Shown here piece after piece: positions 17,225 to 27,387 of a stretch of 64,000 nt of DNA (positions are counted from its first letter, which is position 1; each line of letters opens with the position of its first letter). Under the pieces are notes generated by a model, which was given only the letters and a program-made list of their open reading frames with translations, was not told where the DNA came from and did not search any database. Location of the stretch: the NCBI RefSeq assembly GCF_018224885.1, contig NZ_JAGTXB010000005.1, positions 1-64,000 on the forward strand, written 5' to 3'. The position numbers and the translations under genes are program-made. The DNA comes from Chitinophaga hostae (lineage in GTDB: Bacteria > Bacteroidota > Bacteroidia > Chitinophagales > Chitinophagaceae).

Positions 17225-20200
17225 TTAGAAAGTAAGATTAGCTCCGAAACTTAATGTCCGCATGTTTGGATAACCGCCGCCATTACTCAATACAAATTCA
17301 GGATCACCTGCTCCGTATTTCTTCAGGTTGTTGAAAAGCATGAATATGTTTTCGCCGGATACATATACCCGTAGACCCGCTATTTTAGCTTTTGACAACA
17401 GGTTTTTAGGAAGATTATATCCCAGTTCGGCAGATTTTAAGCGTGCCCAGGTAGCTTTGTGATAATAAAAATCGGCATCTTCCGCTGCTACGCCGGTCGG
17501 GGCAATCATAGGCAACACTGCATTGGTATTTTTTAAGGAATAGGAATTCAGCGCCACATACTCGAGCCCATTTCCTCCTGCGCCGGAATTGAAGCCGGTG
17601 CTTAATTTCCATTTGGCGCCTGTTTGTCCCTGTAATAACACTGTCAGGTCAAAGTTGCCATAGTCGAATCCGATGGTCAAACCAAACTGTGTTTTTGGGA
17701 AAGCAGTAACATCATACCTGTACTTATCGTTCACATCAATTTTGCCATCATTATTCAGATCGGCAAATATCAGCCCACCGGTACGTGCGCCGGCATAGCT
17801 GGGATATTTACTGATATCGCTTTCTGCCCTGTAAATACCGATCGCCTTGTACACCAATATAGCACCCAACGGGTTGCCTTCCAGTTTCTGATAAGGTTGC
17901 GCCTGTGGTGTTTCGTCAAAAAAGATGATCTTATTTTTGCTGTAGGAAATATTACCATTCACCCTGAAACCCAGCCGGCCAAAGTTTTGACGGTAGCCTG
18001 CCTGAATATCAAATCCTTTACTATTCATTTTACCGATGTTTTCATCGGGCAGCGACAAACCGGTATATCCGGGAATAGAGGCCTGTCTTTTACCAAGAAT
18101 ATGGGATGTTTCTGTGTTATAAACATCGAATTCGAATGTTAACCGGTTATTCAGGAAACCTGTTTCCAAACCAAGATCTGATGTCTCACTCACTTCCCAG
18201 GTAATATTTGGGTTAGGCGTCCGGGTAGGGGATATGCCCTGTACATCTGATCCGTTCACTACCCAACCTGGTGCATAGCCATAGGCGCCCATGTATTGGA
18301 AAGGATCTACGCGGTCGTTACCCAGCTGGCCCCAGGAGGCTCTTATTTTCAGGTTGCTGAATATGTTTTTAGGTATAAAGGACTCCTGGCTGAGTACCCA
18401 TCCGGCAGAGGCCTGCGGGAAGAAACCAAACCTTCTTTCTTTCGGAAAAATCGTAGAACCGTCATACCGTGCACTGAATCCAAGCATGTATTTGCCTTTG
18501 TATTCATAGTTTACGCGGCCAAAATAATTCCGGCGTGCCGATTCGGTAGCGCCACCGTCGTTGTTCCAGTTCTGACGGTCGGTACTTCCTGCGGAGATCT
18601 GGTCGATCAGCGGGGATGCGTAACCAAGACGACTGGTCCAGAAGAAGTTGTCTTTGTACGCCATTTGCTCATAGGCAACGAAGGCATTTATTTTATGGTC
18701 GTTGATGATGGTGCTATAGGAGAGCTTTATATTCCCGGTAACGGACTGGCTTTGTCTGAAATCTTCTCTGAGCCCGATATCTTCCACGGACCTGGATGGT
18801 TTCTTTACTATTTCGCCCGGATTGGTACCTCTTTCATAGTAGAACCAGGTGTAGTTAAAAGTTTTATCATAGTTCAGTGTTTTAACAACAGAAGCAAAAC
18901 CATCTAATGCCAGGCCTTTCAGAAACGGCATGTTGTATTTGAACCGGATGGTCCCGTTGGTCACGTCTGACTGGTACTTCCGGTATCCCGGGCTAAGCAG
19001 CCTTGCCGCAGGGTTTAACTGCGACCAGCCTTCACCGGGATAGCGATAGTCGCCTCCGATATAGGCTTCCTGTAAGGGGCTGGTATTGGCGAAATAGGCT
19101 ATTTCTCCTGAACCTCCCTGTGGGGTCTGGGTATTTTTTTGCCGGTAGGCAAGATCTAATCCTACTTCAAGATCGTCTGTTACCGAAACATCCACATTAC
19201 TTCTTACGTTATACTGTCTCAGTTTTGTTTTGTCGTCACCCCGCAGAATGCCGCCCTGTCCGGCTGTTCCGGCCGACAGGAAATATTTCACCCGGTCTGT
19301 TCCGCCTCTCATAGTCAGCGACTGTCTTGATTGTTTTGCCGGCGGCGCTACCAACGCTTTGTACCAGTCTTCCGGCCTTCTTGTTCCATTTTTAAAGGCA
19401 TTAATGGTTTCGTCCGGGAAATCAGGAGGCGTGCCTTCCAGCGCTCTTCTGTCGTTGAGTACATTCATGTATTCAAAAACGTCGGCCGATTTTACCCTCA
19501 TTGTGGGCGACTGATAAGAATGGGTGGTGGAAAAATCGAAAGTGGGCTTACCGCTTTTACCGCGTTTGGTGGTAACAAGTATAACACCACCTGCCGACTG
19601 TGCCCCGTAAACCGCGGCAGAAGCGTCTTTCAGCACGGATATAGATTCAATGTCGTTAGGGTCCAGGCGGTTTAATCCATCCGGATCGGCGTTGGCCACA
19701 CCATCAATTACGATCAATGCAGAACTGTTGCGATAAGTTTTGGGCCCTCGTACCAGTATTTCCGCATCATCAAAACCAGGAGCAGCGCTCCGCTGGTTAA
19801 TGAATACCCCGGCCAGTTTGCCCGACAGGGAGTTAGACATGGAAACCGCGGTAGACTTCTTAATATCTGCACCCGATACCTGTACCACCGCATTGGTCAG
19901 CTCTTTCTTTTTCTGTGTGCCGTATCCTACCACTACCACGTCGTTAAGATTTTTTGATAACAGCTCCAGTTTCACATCAATAGCAGACAATGCGCCGGTT
20001 TTCATTTCCTTGGCCAGGTAGCCGATGGCATAAAATACAATGATACTGTTGGCGTCTTTTACCTTCAACGTATACCTGCCATCTTTATCAGATGTAGCAA
20101 CATTGCTGGTTCCTTTTTCAGACACGCTGACACCTGCCAGCGGTTCTCCTTTTTCTCCCGTTATCTGCCCTTTGATAACCCGCTCAGTGATGCCAATGGC

Positions 20201-20350
20201 CTTTCTTCTGACAGGCGTATCCGGCACCATACCGGGAGGGGAATGTTTGTCGTTCGCCCATACGGGTGTACACAAAAAACTTTGCAGCGTAATCCAGCAA
20301 AGGGTGTATTTGGCTTTATACCAAACACGTGGTAGTAGTGTCAATTTCAT
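17225..20350 (-). CDS. SusC/RagA-family TonB-dependent outer-membrane transporter
   Basis: 1041 residues. After a signal region (YTLCWITLQSFLCTPVWA) come a carboxypeptidase-regulatory-like domain (~55-135, VIKGQITGEKGEPLAGVSVS), the SusC signature LNDVVVVGYGTQKKKELT, a plug domain (LSGKLAGVFINQRSAAPG, VLKDASAAVYGAQSAGGVILV) and a 22-strand barrel ending FGANLTF. It imports glycan fragments across the outer membrane with energy from TonB and works with the SusD gene 9 bp downstream. A predicted GntR operator lies 192 bp before the start codon. The ATG at 20350 is taken because the signal segment begins just after it. Confidence 0.95.
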   Translation of the reverse strand: MKLTLLPRVWYKAKYTLCWITLQSFLCTPVWANDKHSPPGMVPDTPVRRKAIGITERVIKGQITGEKGEPLAGVSVSEKGTSNVATSDKDGRYTLKVKDANSIIVFYAIGYLAKEMKTGALSAIDVKLELLSKNLNDVVVVGYGTQKKKELTNAVVQVSGADIKKSTAVSMSNSLSGKLAGVFINQRSAAPGFDDAEILVRGPKTYRNSSALIVIDGVANADPDGLNRLDPNDIESISVLKDASAAVYGAQSAGGVILVTTKRGKSGKPTFDFSTTHSYQSPTMRVKSADVFEYMNVLNDRRALEGTPPDFPDETINAFKNGTRRPEDWYKALVAPPAKQSRQSLTMRGGTDRVKYFLSAGTAGQGGILRGDDKTKLRQYNVRSNVDVSVTDDLEVGLDLAYRQKNTQTPQGGSGEIAYFANTSPLQEAYIGGDYRYPGEGWSQLNPAARLLSPGYRKYQSDVTNGTIRFKYNMPFLKGLALDGFASVVKTLNYDKTFNYTWFYYERGTNPGEIVKKPSRSVEDIGLREDFRQSQSVTGNIKLSYSTIINDHKINAFVAYEQMAYKDNFFWTSRLGYASPLIDQISAGSTDRQNWNNDGGATESARRNYFGRVNYEYKGKYMLGFSARYDGSTIFPKERRFGFFPQASAGWVLSQESFIPKNIFSNLKIRASWGQLGNDRVDPFQYMGAYGYAPGWVVNGSDVQGISPTRTPNPNITWEVSETSDLGLETGFLNNRLTFEFDVYNTETSHILGKRQASIPGYTGLSLPDENIGKMNSKGFDIQAGYRQNFGRLGFRVNGNISYSKNKIIFFDETPQAQPYQKLEGNPLGAILVYKAIGIYRAESDISKYPSYAGARTGGLIFADLNNDGKIDVNDKYRYDVTAFPKTQFGLTIGFDYGNFDLTVLLQGQTGAKWKLSTGFNSGAGGNGLEYVALNSYSLKNTNAVLPMIAPTGVAAEDADFYYHKATWARLKSAELGYNLPKNLLSKAKIAGLRVYVSGENIFMLFNNLKKYGAGDPEFVLSNGGGYPNMRTLSFGANLTF

Positions 20351-20855
20351 AACCGTGGTTTAATTTTTTTTTCATTATCGCCCCGTTTCCACGGAGTATA
20401 GATTTTGGTGACTTCTTATATCTGGTGTTGTAGGTAATTGCTTCAGTTCACTTTTTTCTACAGGTTGGATTTTCAAATATGGATGACCTGGCAAGCCTCT
20501 TTTTTATTCCGTATTTTTATCTACATTTGTATAGATGTCTGTATGTACGTATGTATATACATACTAAAAGTAGTAAAAAAATAATTACCACCAACTTTTT
20601 TTTAAGAAAGTAAACGCCGCTGGAATTTTGTTCAGGAAAACAGTGGATAATATATAGACAACCGAAATCAGGTGTTTCTTCCCTCACAGGAGAAACAGAT
20701 AAACAGACAGGACTACAGGCGAAAGGATTTCACGTGACCCATATGCTCTCAGCAACGCCGGATAGTTTTTATCACCGGCGAAGCCCGGGATGCGAAAGAG
20801 GAACATCGTGAAAGCAATAGCCCATCCTTATTTAATATTCATAAACGATTCATGT
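20351..20855. other. Divergent control region between SusC and the FG-GAP gene
   Basis: 505 bp without a gene. It should contain the promoter of the SusC/SusD operon on the minus strand and that of the FG-GAP/haloperoxidase pair on the plus strand. The clear element is the palindrome at 20542-20563. The A/T-rich stretch at 20565-20620 has runs of A and T and is the likeliest place for the minus-strand promoter. Confidence 0.6.
20542..20563. promoter_or_regulatory. Predicted GntR operator, class ATGTAY-N8-ATACAT (site E)
   Basis: T-ATGTAC-N8-ATACAT-A in the divergent region between the SusC and FG-GAP genes. It contains TGTATATACA, an exact HutC-type dyad (GT-N-TA-N-AC). The same layout with near-identical half-sites is found at 33578, between the GH38-like gene and the first GntR gene. 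Confidence 0.75.
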
Positions 20856-23800
20856 ATGCCATCACGCCGGTTCATCAGCGTTTTATTGCTTGGTTGGTTA
20901 ATGGGAGTATCCTGCAACCAAAAGCATCCGCTATTTCATGCCGTATCTTCACAATATTCCGGGATCACCTTCAACAATAAAATAGTGGAAAGCGATTCAC
21001 TCAATCCGATTGATGTAACCAACATCTATAACGGGGGCGGCGTAGGAGTAGGGGATTTCAACAACGACGGCTTGCAGGACCTCTATTTCACCGGCAATAT
21101 GGTAGCCTGTAAATTGTACCTGAACAAAGGGGGCCTGCGGTTTAATGACATTACCGCGGCAGCCGGCGTAAGCGGAAACAACAAATGGTGCAGGGGCGTA
21201 GCGGTAGTAGATATCAATAACGACGGATGGATGGATATGTATGTATGCGCCTCCATGGATAAAGATCCGCAAAAAAGAAAGAACCTGCTGTATATCAACC
21301 AGGGACTGAATAAAAACGGCATCCCGGTGTTTAAAGAGGAAGCCGCCGCCTATGGACTGGATGACAGCACCCATTCCACCATGGCCACCTTTTTCGACTA
21401 TGACAACGATGGCGACCTGGATGTTTATATTGTAGTCAATGAAATTCTGCCCGGCGTTAATCCTTCTGTTTTTAAACCTAAAATCACCGACGGCACCTTC
21501 CCGAGCACCGGCCGCCTTTATCGCAATGACATGGACAGCAGCTTGCGCCATCCTGTATTTACGGACGTAACAAAACAAGCCGGCGTTACGATTGAAGGAT
21601 ATGGACATGGTGCTACCATTGCAGATATTAATAAAGACGGCTGGAAAGACATTTTTGTCACCAACGATTTTATAGCCAACGACCTGTTATATATCAATAA
21701 CCACGATGGTACCTTTACAGACAAGGCTGCCGCCTATTTCAAACATACCTCCGCCAACGGAATGGGACAGGATGTGATAGATATCAACAACGACGGGTTG
21801 TCGGATATTGTTGAACTGGACATGAACCCGGAAGATAATTACCGCAAGAAGATGATGCTGGGCGCAAACAGCTATCAGACATTTCAGTTGAACGACTTTT
21901 TTAAATACCAATATCAGTATGTCAGGAATTCCATCCAGGTAAATGAAGGTCCGCGGATCAATGCGAACGACTCTATCGGTGATCCGGTGTTTAGCGAAAC
22001 CGGTTACTTCTCCGGCGTAGCAGAAACAGACTGGAGCTGGTGCCCGCTGGTGGCCGACTTCGACAACGACGGATGGCGTGACCTGGTGGTGACCAATGGC
22101 TTCCCCAAAGATGTAACAGACCGCGATTTTATCGCTTACCGCCAGGAAGCGGCGCCTGTTACCCCGCAATCCAATACCCTTGCGCAAATCCCGGAAGTGA
22201 AACTGCATAAGTATGCGTTTCATAATAATGGTAATGGCAGGTTTACGGATGTATCGGCCAACTGGGGCTTAAACAAAACCGCATTTTCGAATGGCGCCGT
22301 GTATGCCGATCTCGACAACGACGGGGACCTGGACATGGTGATCAATAACATAAACGACGAAGCCGCCGTTTATGAAAACACCATGATGGATGCAAAATCC
22401 CCAAACAAACATTATTTATCTGTACAACTCAGCGGCGACAAGCAGAATATAAACGGCCTGGGCGCATGGATAGGATTGTATTACGGAAACCAGCAACAGG
22501 CGTATGAGCAAACTCCCTACCGTGGCTACTTATCGAGTATCCAGTTAAACCCGCATTTCGGACTTGGAGATATTGCAACCATTGATTCACTGGTAGTGAA
22601 ATGGCCGGATGGAAGTAAACAGGTAGTCACGAATGTAAAGTCTAATCAGACCATAAAAATTAATAAAGCAGATGCCCGCAGTCATTACGACTGGCTGGCA
22701 CCTGCACTGGCGCAAAATAATCTCTTCAGAGAAATAACGGATTCGCTGGGCATTAGCTATAAACACTCCCAAACAGACTATATTGATTTTAACATTCAGA
22801 AACTACTGCCGCATAAGTTGTCGGAATACGGGCCTTCGCTGGCAGCGGGAGATCTGAACGGCGATGGGCTGGATGATATTATTATTGGTGGAAACTCCTA
22901 CCTGGGCGCTACGGCCTTATTCCAGCAGCCCAATGGTTTATTCAAACAAAAATCGCTTGTGCAGCCGGTGGAAGGCATGAACACAGATTTCCAGGACATG
23001 GGTATTACCTTGTTTGATGCGGATGGAGATGGCGACCTGGATCTTTATATAGCGCATGGAGGTTATGAAAGTAAGTCAAATTCAACCGCCTACCAGGACC
23101 AGTTTTTTGTAAATGATGGCAAAGGCGACTTCAAGAAAGATTCGCTGGCCCTGCCTCAGAATTACGCCAGTAAATCCTGTGTGCGTGCAATAGACTACGA
23201 CAAAGACGGTGACCTCGATCTGTTTGTGGCCGGCAGGGTAGACCCCTGGCATTATCCCAGCCCCGTATCGGGATATATTTACCGCAACGACTCAAAGAAC
23301 GGACAGATTAAATTCACCGATGTTACCGGCGAGGTAGCCGGCGGATTAAAGGATATAGGCCTGGTATGTGACGCGCTTATTACTGATTTCGACAACGATG
23401 GATGGCCCGACCTGGTGCTGGCCGGAGAATGGATGCCGCTTACTTTCTTAAAAAATGAAAAGGGACATTTTAAAAGTGTAACGGAAAAAACAGGCATATC
23501 TGACCAGGTAGGTTGGTGGAATAGTTTAGCGGCAGGCGATTTTGACAATGATGGAGACATTGATTTTATAGCAGGAAACCTGGGCCATAATTCATTTTTC
23601 AAGGCATCGCAACAATACCCTGCCGGTATTTATGCAAAAGATTTCGACAACAACGGCAGTTACGATGCCATTCCTGCCATATGTTTGCCGGTAAGCCAGC
23701 AGGATACCAGCCGGAAAGAATTTCCCGTTCCCGGCCGTGATGACATGATAAAACAAATTATCGGGATGCGTTCAAAATTCCAGAACTATAAATCGTATGC

Positions 23801-24437
23801 CGCGGCTGCCATGGATCAGCTGTTCACGCCGGAACAACTGAAAGGTGCCCTGACGTTACACGCCAATAATTTCAACTCCTCTTTTTGCAGGAATGATGGC
23901 AATGGAAAATTCACGTTGATACCTTTGCCGCTGAAAGCCCAGCTATCGGCCCTGAATGGAATGGTGACAGATGACTTTGACGGAGATGGTAATCTTGATG
24001 TGGTTATCAATACCAACGACTATGGCACAGATGTATCTGTAGGCCGCTATGATGCCCTGAATGGGTTGATGTTGAAGGGCGACGGCAAAGGGAATTTTAT
24101 CCCGCAATCCATTCTGCAAAGTGGTATTTTTATTCCTGGCAACGGAAAGGCCCTGGTGAAGCTGCGGAGTAAGAACGATCGTTACCTGTTGGCCGCAGGA
24201 CAAAACCGCGGTCCTTTAAAGATATTCGCCCTGAAGAAAGATGGCAGGCATATTCCCCTGCAGCCGGGCGACATCCGGGCGGATATTGTATTCAAAGATG
24301 GCAGAAAGCAAAAACAGGAATGCTATGATGGTGTGTCCTTCCTTTCCCGGTCGGCCAGGTTCCTGCGTGTTGGCAATAATGTGGCATCGGTAGTAATTGC
24401 AGATAGCAACGGAAAAACCAGGAAACTCTCTTTCTGA
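20856..24437 (+). CDS. FG-GAP/VCBS-repeat lipoprotein with ASPIC/UnbV domain (CRTAC1-like)
   Basis: About 1193 residues from the ATG at 20856. That start is chosen over the one 66 bp upstream because it directly precedes a lipoprotein signal (FISVLLLGWLMGVSC then NQKH). Two sets of FG-GAP repeats carry calcium-type loops such as DFNNDGLQDLYF, DINNDGWMDMYV, DYDNDGDLDVYI and, after the middle, DLNGDGLDDIII, DADGDGDLDLYI and DFDGDGNLDVVI. Between them (about residue 530-620) lies an ASPIC/UnbV-type segment (LGAWIGLYYG, LVVKWPDGSKQ). This is a large surface or periplasmic beta-propeller protein. Its partner 53 bp downstream is a haloperoxidase; such pairs are common in Bacteroidota, but the shared role is not established. 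Confidence 0.9.
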   Translation: MPSRRFISVLLLGWLMGVSCNQKHPLFHAVSSQYSGITFNNKIVESDSLNPIDVTNIYNGGGVGVGDFNNDGLQDLYFTGNMVACKLYLNKGGLRFNDITAAAGVSGNNKWCRGVAVVDINNDGWMDMYVCASMDKDPQKRKNLLYINQGLNKNGIPVFKEEAAAYGLDDSTHSTMATFFDYDNDGDLDVYIVVNEILPGVNPSVFKPKITDGTFPSTGRLYRNDMDSSLRHPVFTDVTKQAGVTIEGYGHGATIADINKDGWKDIFVTNDFIANDLLYINNHDGTFTDKAAAYFKHTSANGMGQDVIDINNDGLSDIVELDMNPEDNYRKKMMLGANSYQTFQLNDFFKYQYQYVRNSIQVNEGPRINANDSIGDPVFSETGYFSGVAETDWSWCPLVADFDNDGWRDLVVTNGFPKDVTDRDFIAYRQEAAPVTPQSNTLAQIPEVKLHKYAFHNNGNGRFTDVSANWGLNKTAFSNGAVYADLDNDGDLDMVINNINDEAAVYENTMMDAKSPNKHYLSVQLSGDKQNINGLGAWIGLYYGNQQQAYEQTPYRGYLSSIQLNPHFGLGDIATIDSLVVKWPDGSKQVVTNVKSNQTIKINKADARSHYDWLAPALAQNNLFREITDSLGISYKHSQTDYIDFNIQKLLPHKLSEYGPSLAAGDLNGDGLDDIIIGGNSYLGATALFQQPNGLFKQKSLVQPVEGMNTDFQDMGITLFDADGDGDLDLYIAHGGYESKSNSTAYQDQFFVNDGKGDFKKDSLALPQNYASKSCVRAIDYDKDGDLDLFVAGRVDPWHYPSPVSGYIYRNDSKNGQIKFTDVTGEVAGGLKDIGLVCDALITDFDNDGWPDLVLAGEWMPLTFLKNEKGHFKSVTEKTGISDQVGWWNSLAAGDFDNDGDIDFIAGNLGHNSFFKASQQYPAGIYAKDFDNNGSYDAIPAICLPVSQQDTSRKEFPVPGRDDMIKQIIGMRSKFQNYKSYAAAAMDQLFTPEQLKGALTLHANNFNSSFCRNDGNGKFTLIPLPLKAQLSALNGMVTDDFDGDGNLDVVINTNDYGTDVSVGRYDALNGLMLKGDGKGNFIPQSILQSGIFIPGNGKALVKLRSKNDRYLLAAGQNRGPLKIFALKKDGRHIPLQPGDIRADIVFKDGRKQKQECYDGVSFLSRSARFLRVGNNVASVVIADSNGKTRKLSF

Positions 24438-24490
24438 TGGACAAAGAAAAAATTCCCGTAGCAGTTTCCATCTCACTAAAATAAAAAAGG

Positions 24491-25816
24491 ATGAAAGGAA
24501 AACTTATGAAGTGTTGTATGCTCGCCGGTGGTATCATTTTTTTTATTGCCTGCAGCACCAAGAAAACAATCAGTAACGTACCTGATGCAGAAATATTACA
24601 TCAAAACCAGGACCTCCTCACAGAGGTAATAATTTATGATGTATTTACACCGCCGGTGGCCGCGAGGCTTTATGTATATACCTCGTTGGCCTCCTATGAG
24701 GCTGTTCGGTTCAGTGATCCGGGCGCACCCTCCATTGCTGCGAAGTTGCGCGGCTTTGCAAAAATGCCTGAGCCGGAACAAGGGAAAGCCTACGACTATA
24801 CCCTGGCGGCATCCCAGGCTTTTTTTACAGTAACCCGCAACATCAAAGTTTTTTCGGTAGACTCACTGAAGAAACATGAAAATGCGGTATACCGCATGTT
24901 CAGCGATAAGCTGGACAAAGCTACCTACGATCGCTCCATTGCATTTGGCGATACCATTGCCAAAGTAATACTGGCAAGAGCCAAGAATGACGGCTATCTT
25001 ATATCAAGGGGGAAACCTAAATACCTCGGTAGTAAAGAACCCGGAAAGTGGCGGCCTACACCGCCGGATTATCTGGACGGGGTAGAGTGGTGCTGGAATA
25101 CCATGAAAACATTGGTACTGGATTCTGCTGCGCAGTTTATGCCGCCAAGGCCGCCACAGTTCAGCCTGGATACGAACAGCTTTTTTTATAAGAATGCCAA
25201 CGAGGTTTATACCATCCATAAAAATTTAACAAAGGAACAGGAAACCATTGCCCGGTATTGGGATGATAATCCTTTTGTTATTGAACATTCCGGTCACCTG
25301 ATGTTCGGCACCAAGAAGATAACGCCGGGTGGGCATTGGATGGGCATAGCAGCAATTGCCGCCCGGCAAACAAAGGCCAACCCGGTACAGGTGGCAAAAG
25401 GATATGTGATGACCGCCATCGCACTGTACGACGGATTTATAGCCTGTTGGGATGAAAAATACAGGAGCAGTGTGGTGCGCCCGGTAACCTATATCGATGA
25501 GCACATTGATAATAACTTTGTGCCCTTTTTACAAACGCCGCCTTTCCCCGAGTATACCAGCGGGCATAGCGTGATCACAGCATCGGCGGCTACCGTACTG
25601 GAATATATTTACGGCCACAACTTCGCATTCCAGGATACCAGTGATCTCCGGTATATCGGTATGCAGCGGCATTTTAATTCATTTGGCGCCGCCGCCGCGG
25701 AAGCTTCTATCAGCCGTGTATACGGCGGAATTCATTATCGTACGGGTGTTGAAGCGGGAGCCGCACAGGGTAAGAAGGTAGGAGAATTGATCATCGAAAA
25801 AATATTGAAACAGTAA
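24491..25816 (+). CDS. Vanadium-dependent haloperoxidase / PAP2-superfamily lipoprotein
   Basis: 441 residues with a lipoprotein signal (CCMLAGGIIFFIAC then STKK). The vanadate/phosphate pocket of the PAP2-haloperoxidase superfamily is complete: K323-x6-R330-P in KYRSSVVRP, S357-G358-H359 in YTSGHS, and R409-x5-H415 in SRVYGGIH. H359 would be the acid-base residue and H415 the vanadate ligand or nucleophile. The enzyme would oxidise halides with hydrogen peroxide, or act as an acid phosphatase if vanadium is absent. It is co-transcribed with the FG-GAP lipoprotein (53-bp gap) and ends at a shared terminator. Why it sits in a glycan locus is not known. Confidence 0.88.
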   Translation: MKGKLMKCCMLAGGIIFFIACSTKKTISNVPDAEILHQNQDLLTEVIIYDVFTPPVAARLYVYTSLASYEAVRFSDPGAPSIAAKLRGFAKMPEPEQGKAYDYTLAASQAFFTVTRNIKVFSVDSLKKHENAVYRMFSDKLDKATYDRSIAFGDTIAKVILARAKNDGYLISRGKPKYLGSKEPGKWRPTPPDYLDGVEWCWNTMKTLVLDSAAQFMPPRPPQFSLDTNSFFYKNANEVYTIHKNLTKEQETIARYWDDNPFVIEHSGHLMFGTKKITPGGHWMGIAAIAARQTKANPVQVAKGYVMTAIALYDGFIACWDEKYRSSVVRPVTYIDEHIDNNFVPFLQTPPFPEYTSGHSVITASAATVLEYIYGHNFAFQDTSDLRYIGMQRHFNSFGAAAAEASISRVYGGIHYRTGVEAGAAQGKKVGELIIEKILKQ

Positions 25817-25847
25817 CGGGATCGGAAGAACGGACGATCGCAAAAAA

Positions 25848-25881
25848 GAGGGCACCTCAAAAGTAATATTGAGGCGCCCTC
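25848..25881. terminator. Bidirectional terminator between haloperoxidase and cytochrome genes
   Basis: GAGGGCACCTCAA (25848-25860) pairs with TTGAGGCGCCCTC (25869-25881), with one mismatch and an 8-nt loop. The A-run before it gives a strong U-tract for minus-strand transcription from the cytochrome gene. The plus-strand T content is weaker. Confidence 0.85.
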
Positions 25882-25920
25882 TTCCTTTTCAGGCAAAATC
25901 GGAAAGTACTACCTGCGCCA

Positions 25921-27387
25921 TCACTTTTTCTGATCCGCATTATTACGCGCCTCAATCGCACTAAATGCATTTACATACCTGCTTAACTTATCTGTAGTTC
26001 CGCTGCCGTCCGGCACCTTCACCGGCTTCTGTATCGTATCCAGTAAAAAAGAAAAATCGGTTCCCAATAGCCGCTGCGCGGTTCCATGACAGCCCTGGCA
26101 GCCGGTGACAGTGAGCAGTCGATGGTTATATAAAGTATTTACCCCATTATCATGGGGATGATGGAGACCACTACCCTTAAAAAGACCCAGTGTACTATCG
26201 GATTCAATCACATAGTTGGCCAGAAATCTGCTGATCTCTGCGGTATCCCTTTCCGGATTCGCCTGCACTCCCACCAACTGGTAATATTGCAGTGGATTGT
26301 AGCCGTTTTTTCTGCGCAAAATTTCCGACACATACCTGGATGATGCCTGTGCAACAGCCGGAATCGGATTTTTCAGGCGCGGATAATTTGTACGGGAGCT
26401 GCCTGGTATTTCATTTCCGGTTACGGGATCACGTTCTACGTAAGTCATATTGCTTTTTTGCACATCCACATGTTCAAATGTGGCAAAAATAAAAGCGGGG
26501 TAATTTTTTGTTTTATGAATAATGTGCATCCCGATCAGCGCATATACTTTGTTGGTAAAATAGGTAACCCCGCCTTTTTTCACGTATACGATCACTGCGC
26601 GGGTAAGATACCTTCTTGTTTTCACCACCTCCTGGGTTTCCTGTTCGGTTAATTCCCGCCAGGCTGTTTTCACCTCTATCGCACCTGTTACTTCCTGACC
26701 GCTGCTATCGATATTTCCTCCGCAGGGCAAACAAATGATACCTTTCTGTGTAATATTACAAGGGCCTCCTGCTTTATAATAATTATCGGGATTACTGATC
26801 AGCTTACTGGTAGCAGTGGAAGCCGCCAGTAGGCTGTCTTTGGTATTGAAATGATCATAGATGTACTGGTATTCTTCCTTGTTCACTTTCGCCTGATAAA
26901 GTACCCGTAGTGTTTTATTGTGTGCAAATACATCACAGGAACCAATTTCGTTATTTTCATCCAGGTTGTTAAAGAGCTTGAAAGAGTCGGTCTTTAACAG
27001 GTTGGGAATGGGAACATCGCCAATACTGTAGTGAGGGGGATCATCAAAGTGCTGCATCTTATCATCATATGGTCTCAACTCTGTCCGGTGGGCATATGTT
27101 TCCCAAACGGTAAGACCGGGCTGCTGCTGATCATATGACCAACTCAGATTCGGATAGTCACGTTTGCCATTTAACCGGTAAGACGACTGCCAGTTCAGCG
27201 CCAGGAATTCATTCCACGCAAAGGCGGCCAGTTGTTCGGGAGTAGCATTGCTATCCAGATCTTTGGGGGCAAACGGACTGAATGTGATGTTAAATGGCGG
27301 ATCTTGCGTAACAGGGGAATTTTTCCAACGGATAAAAATAATTGTTCCCGCTATTAGCATAATGATGACTAAGGATAGTTTTTTCAT
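25921..27387 (-). CDS. Membrane-anchored or exported protein with one c-type haem motif
   Basis: 488 residues. A single N-terminal hydrophobic helix (LSLVIIMLIAGTIIFI) is followed by a long exported domain. The only classical haem c site is C430-Q-G-C433-H434 (GCQGCHGTAQRLLG) near the C-terminus. An additional CLPCGG pair lies mid-protein and may form a disulfide. The N-terminal part (PEQLAAFAWNEFLALNWQSS) recurs in bacterial mono-haem proteins of unknown role. Export and haem attachment would place it at the periplasmic face, perhaps as an electron carrier. It is transcribed alone. A link to the haloperoxidase on the other side of the shared terminator (redox partner or peroxide source) is only a guess. 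Confidence 0.75.
   Translation of the reverse strand: MKKLSLVIIMLIAGTIIFIRWKNSPVTQDPPFNITFSPFAPKDLDSNATPEQLAAFAWNEFLALNWQSSYRLNGKRDYPNLSWSYDQQQPGLTVWETYAHRTELRPYDDKMQHFDDPPHYSIGDVPIPNLLKTDSFKLFNNLDENNEIGSCDVFAHNKTLRVLYQAKVNKEEYQYIYDHFNTKDSLLAASTATSKLISNPDNYYKAGGPCNITQKGIICLPCGGNIDSSGQEVTGAIEVKTAWRELTEQETQEVVKTRRYLTRAVIVYVKKGGVTYFTNKVYALIGMHIIHKTKNYPAFIFATFEHVDVQKSNMTYVERDPVTGNEIPGSSRTNYPRLKNPIPAVAQASSRYVSEILRRKNGYNPLQYYQLVGVQANPERDTAEISRFLANYVIESDSTLGLFKGSGLHHPHDNGVNTLYNHRLLTVTGCQGCHGTAQRLLGTDFSFLLDTIQKPVKVPDGSGTTDKLSRYVNAFSAIEARNNADQKK

Noticed and set aside
20997..21608. A 203-codon open frame on the minus strand
   Set aside because: It lies wholly inside the FG-GAP gene; the repeated aspartate-rich loops keep the opposite strand open. 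No family resemblance.
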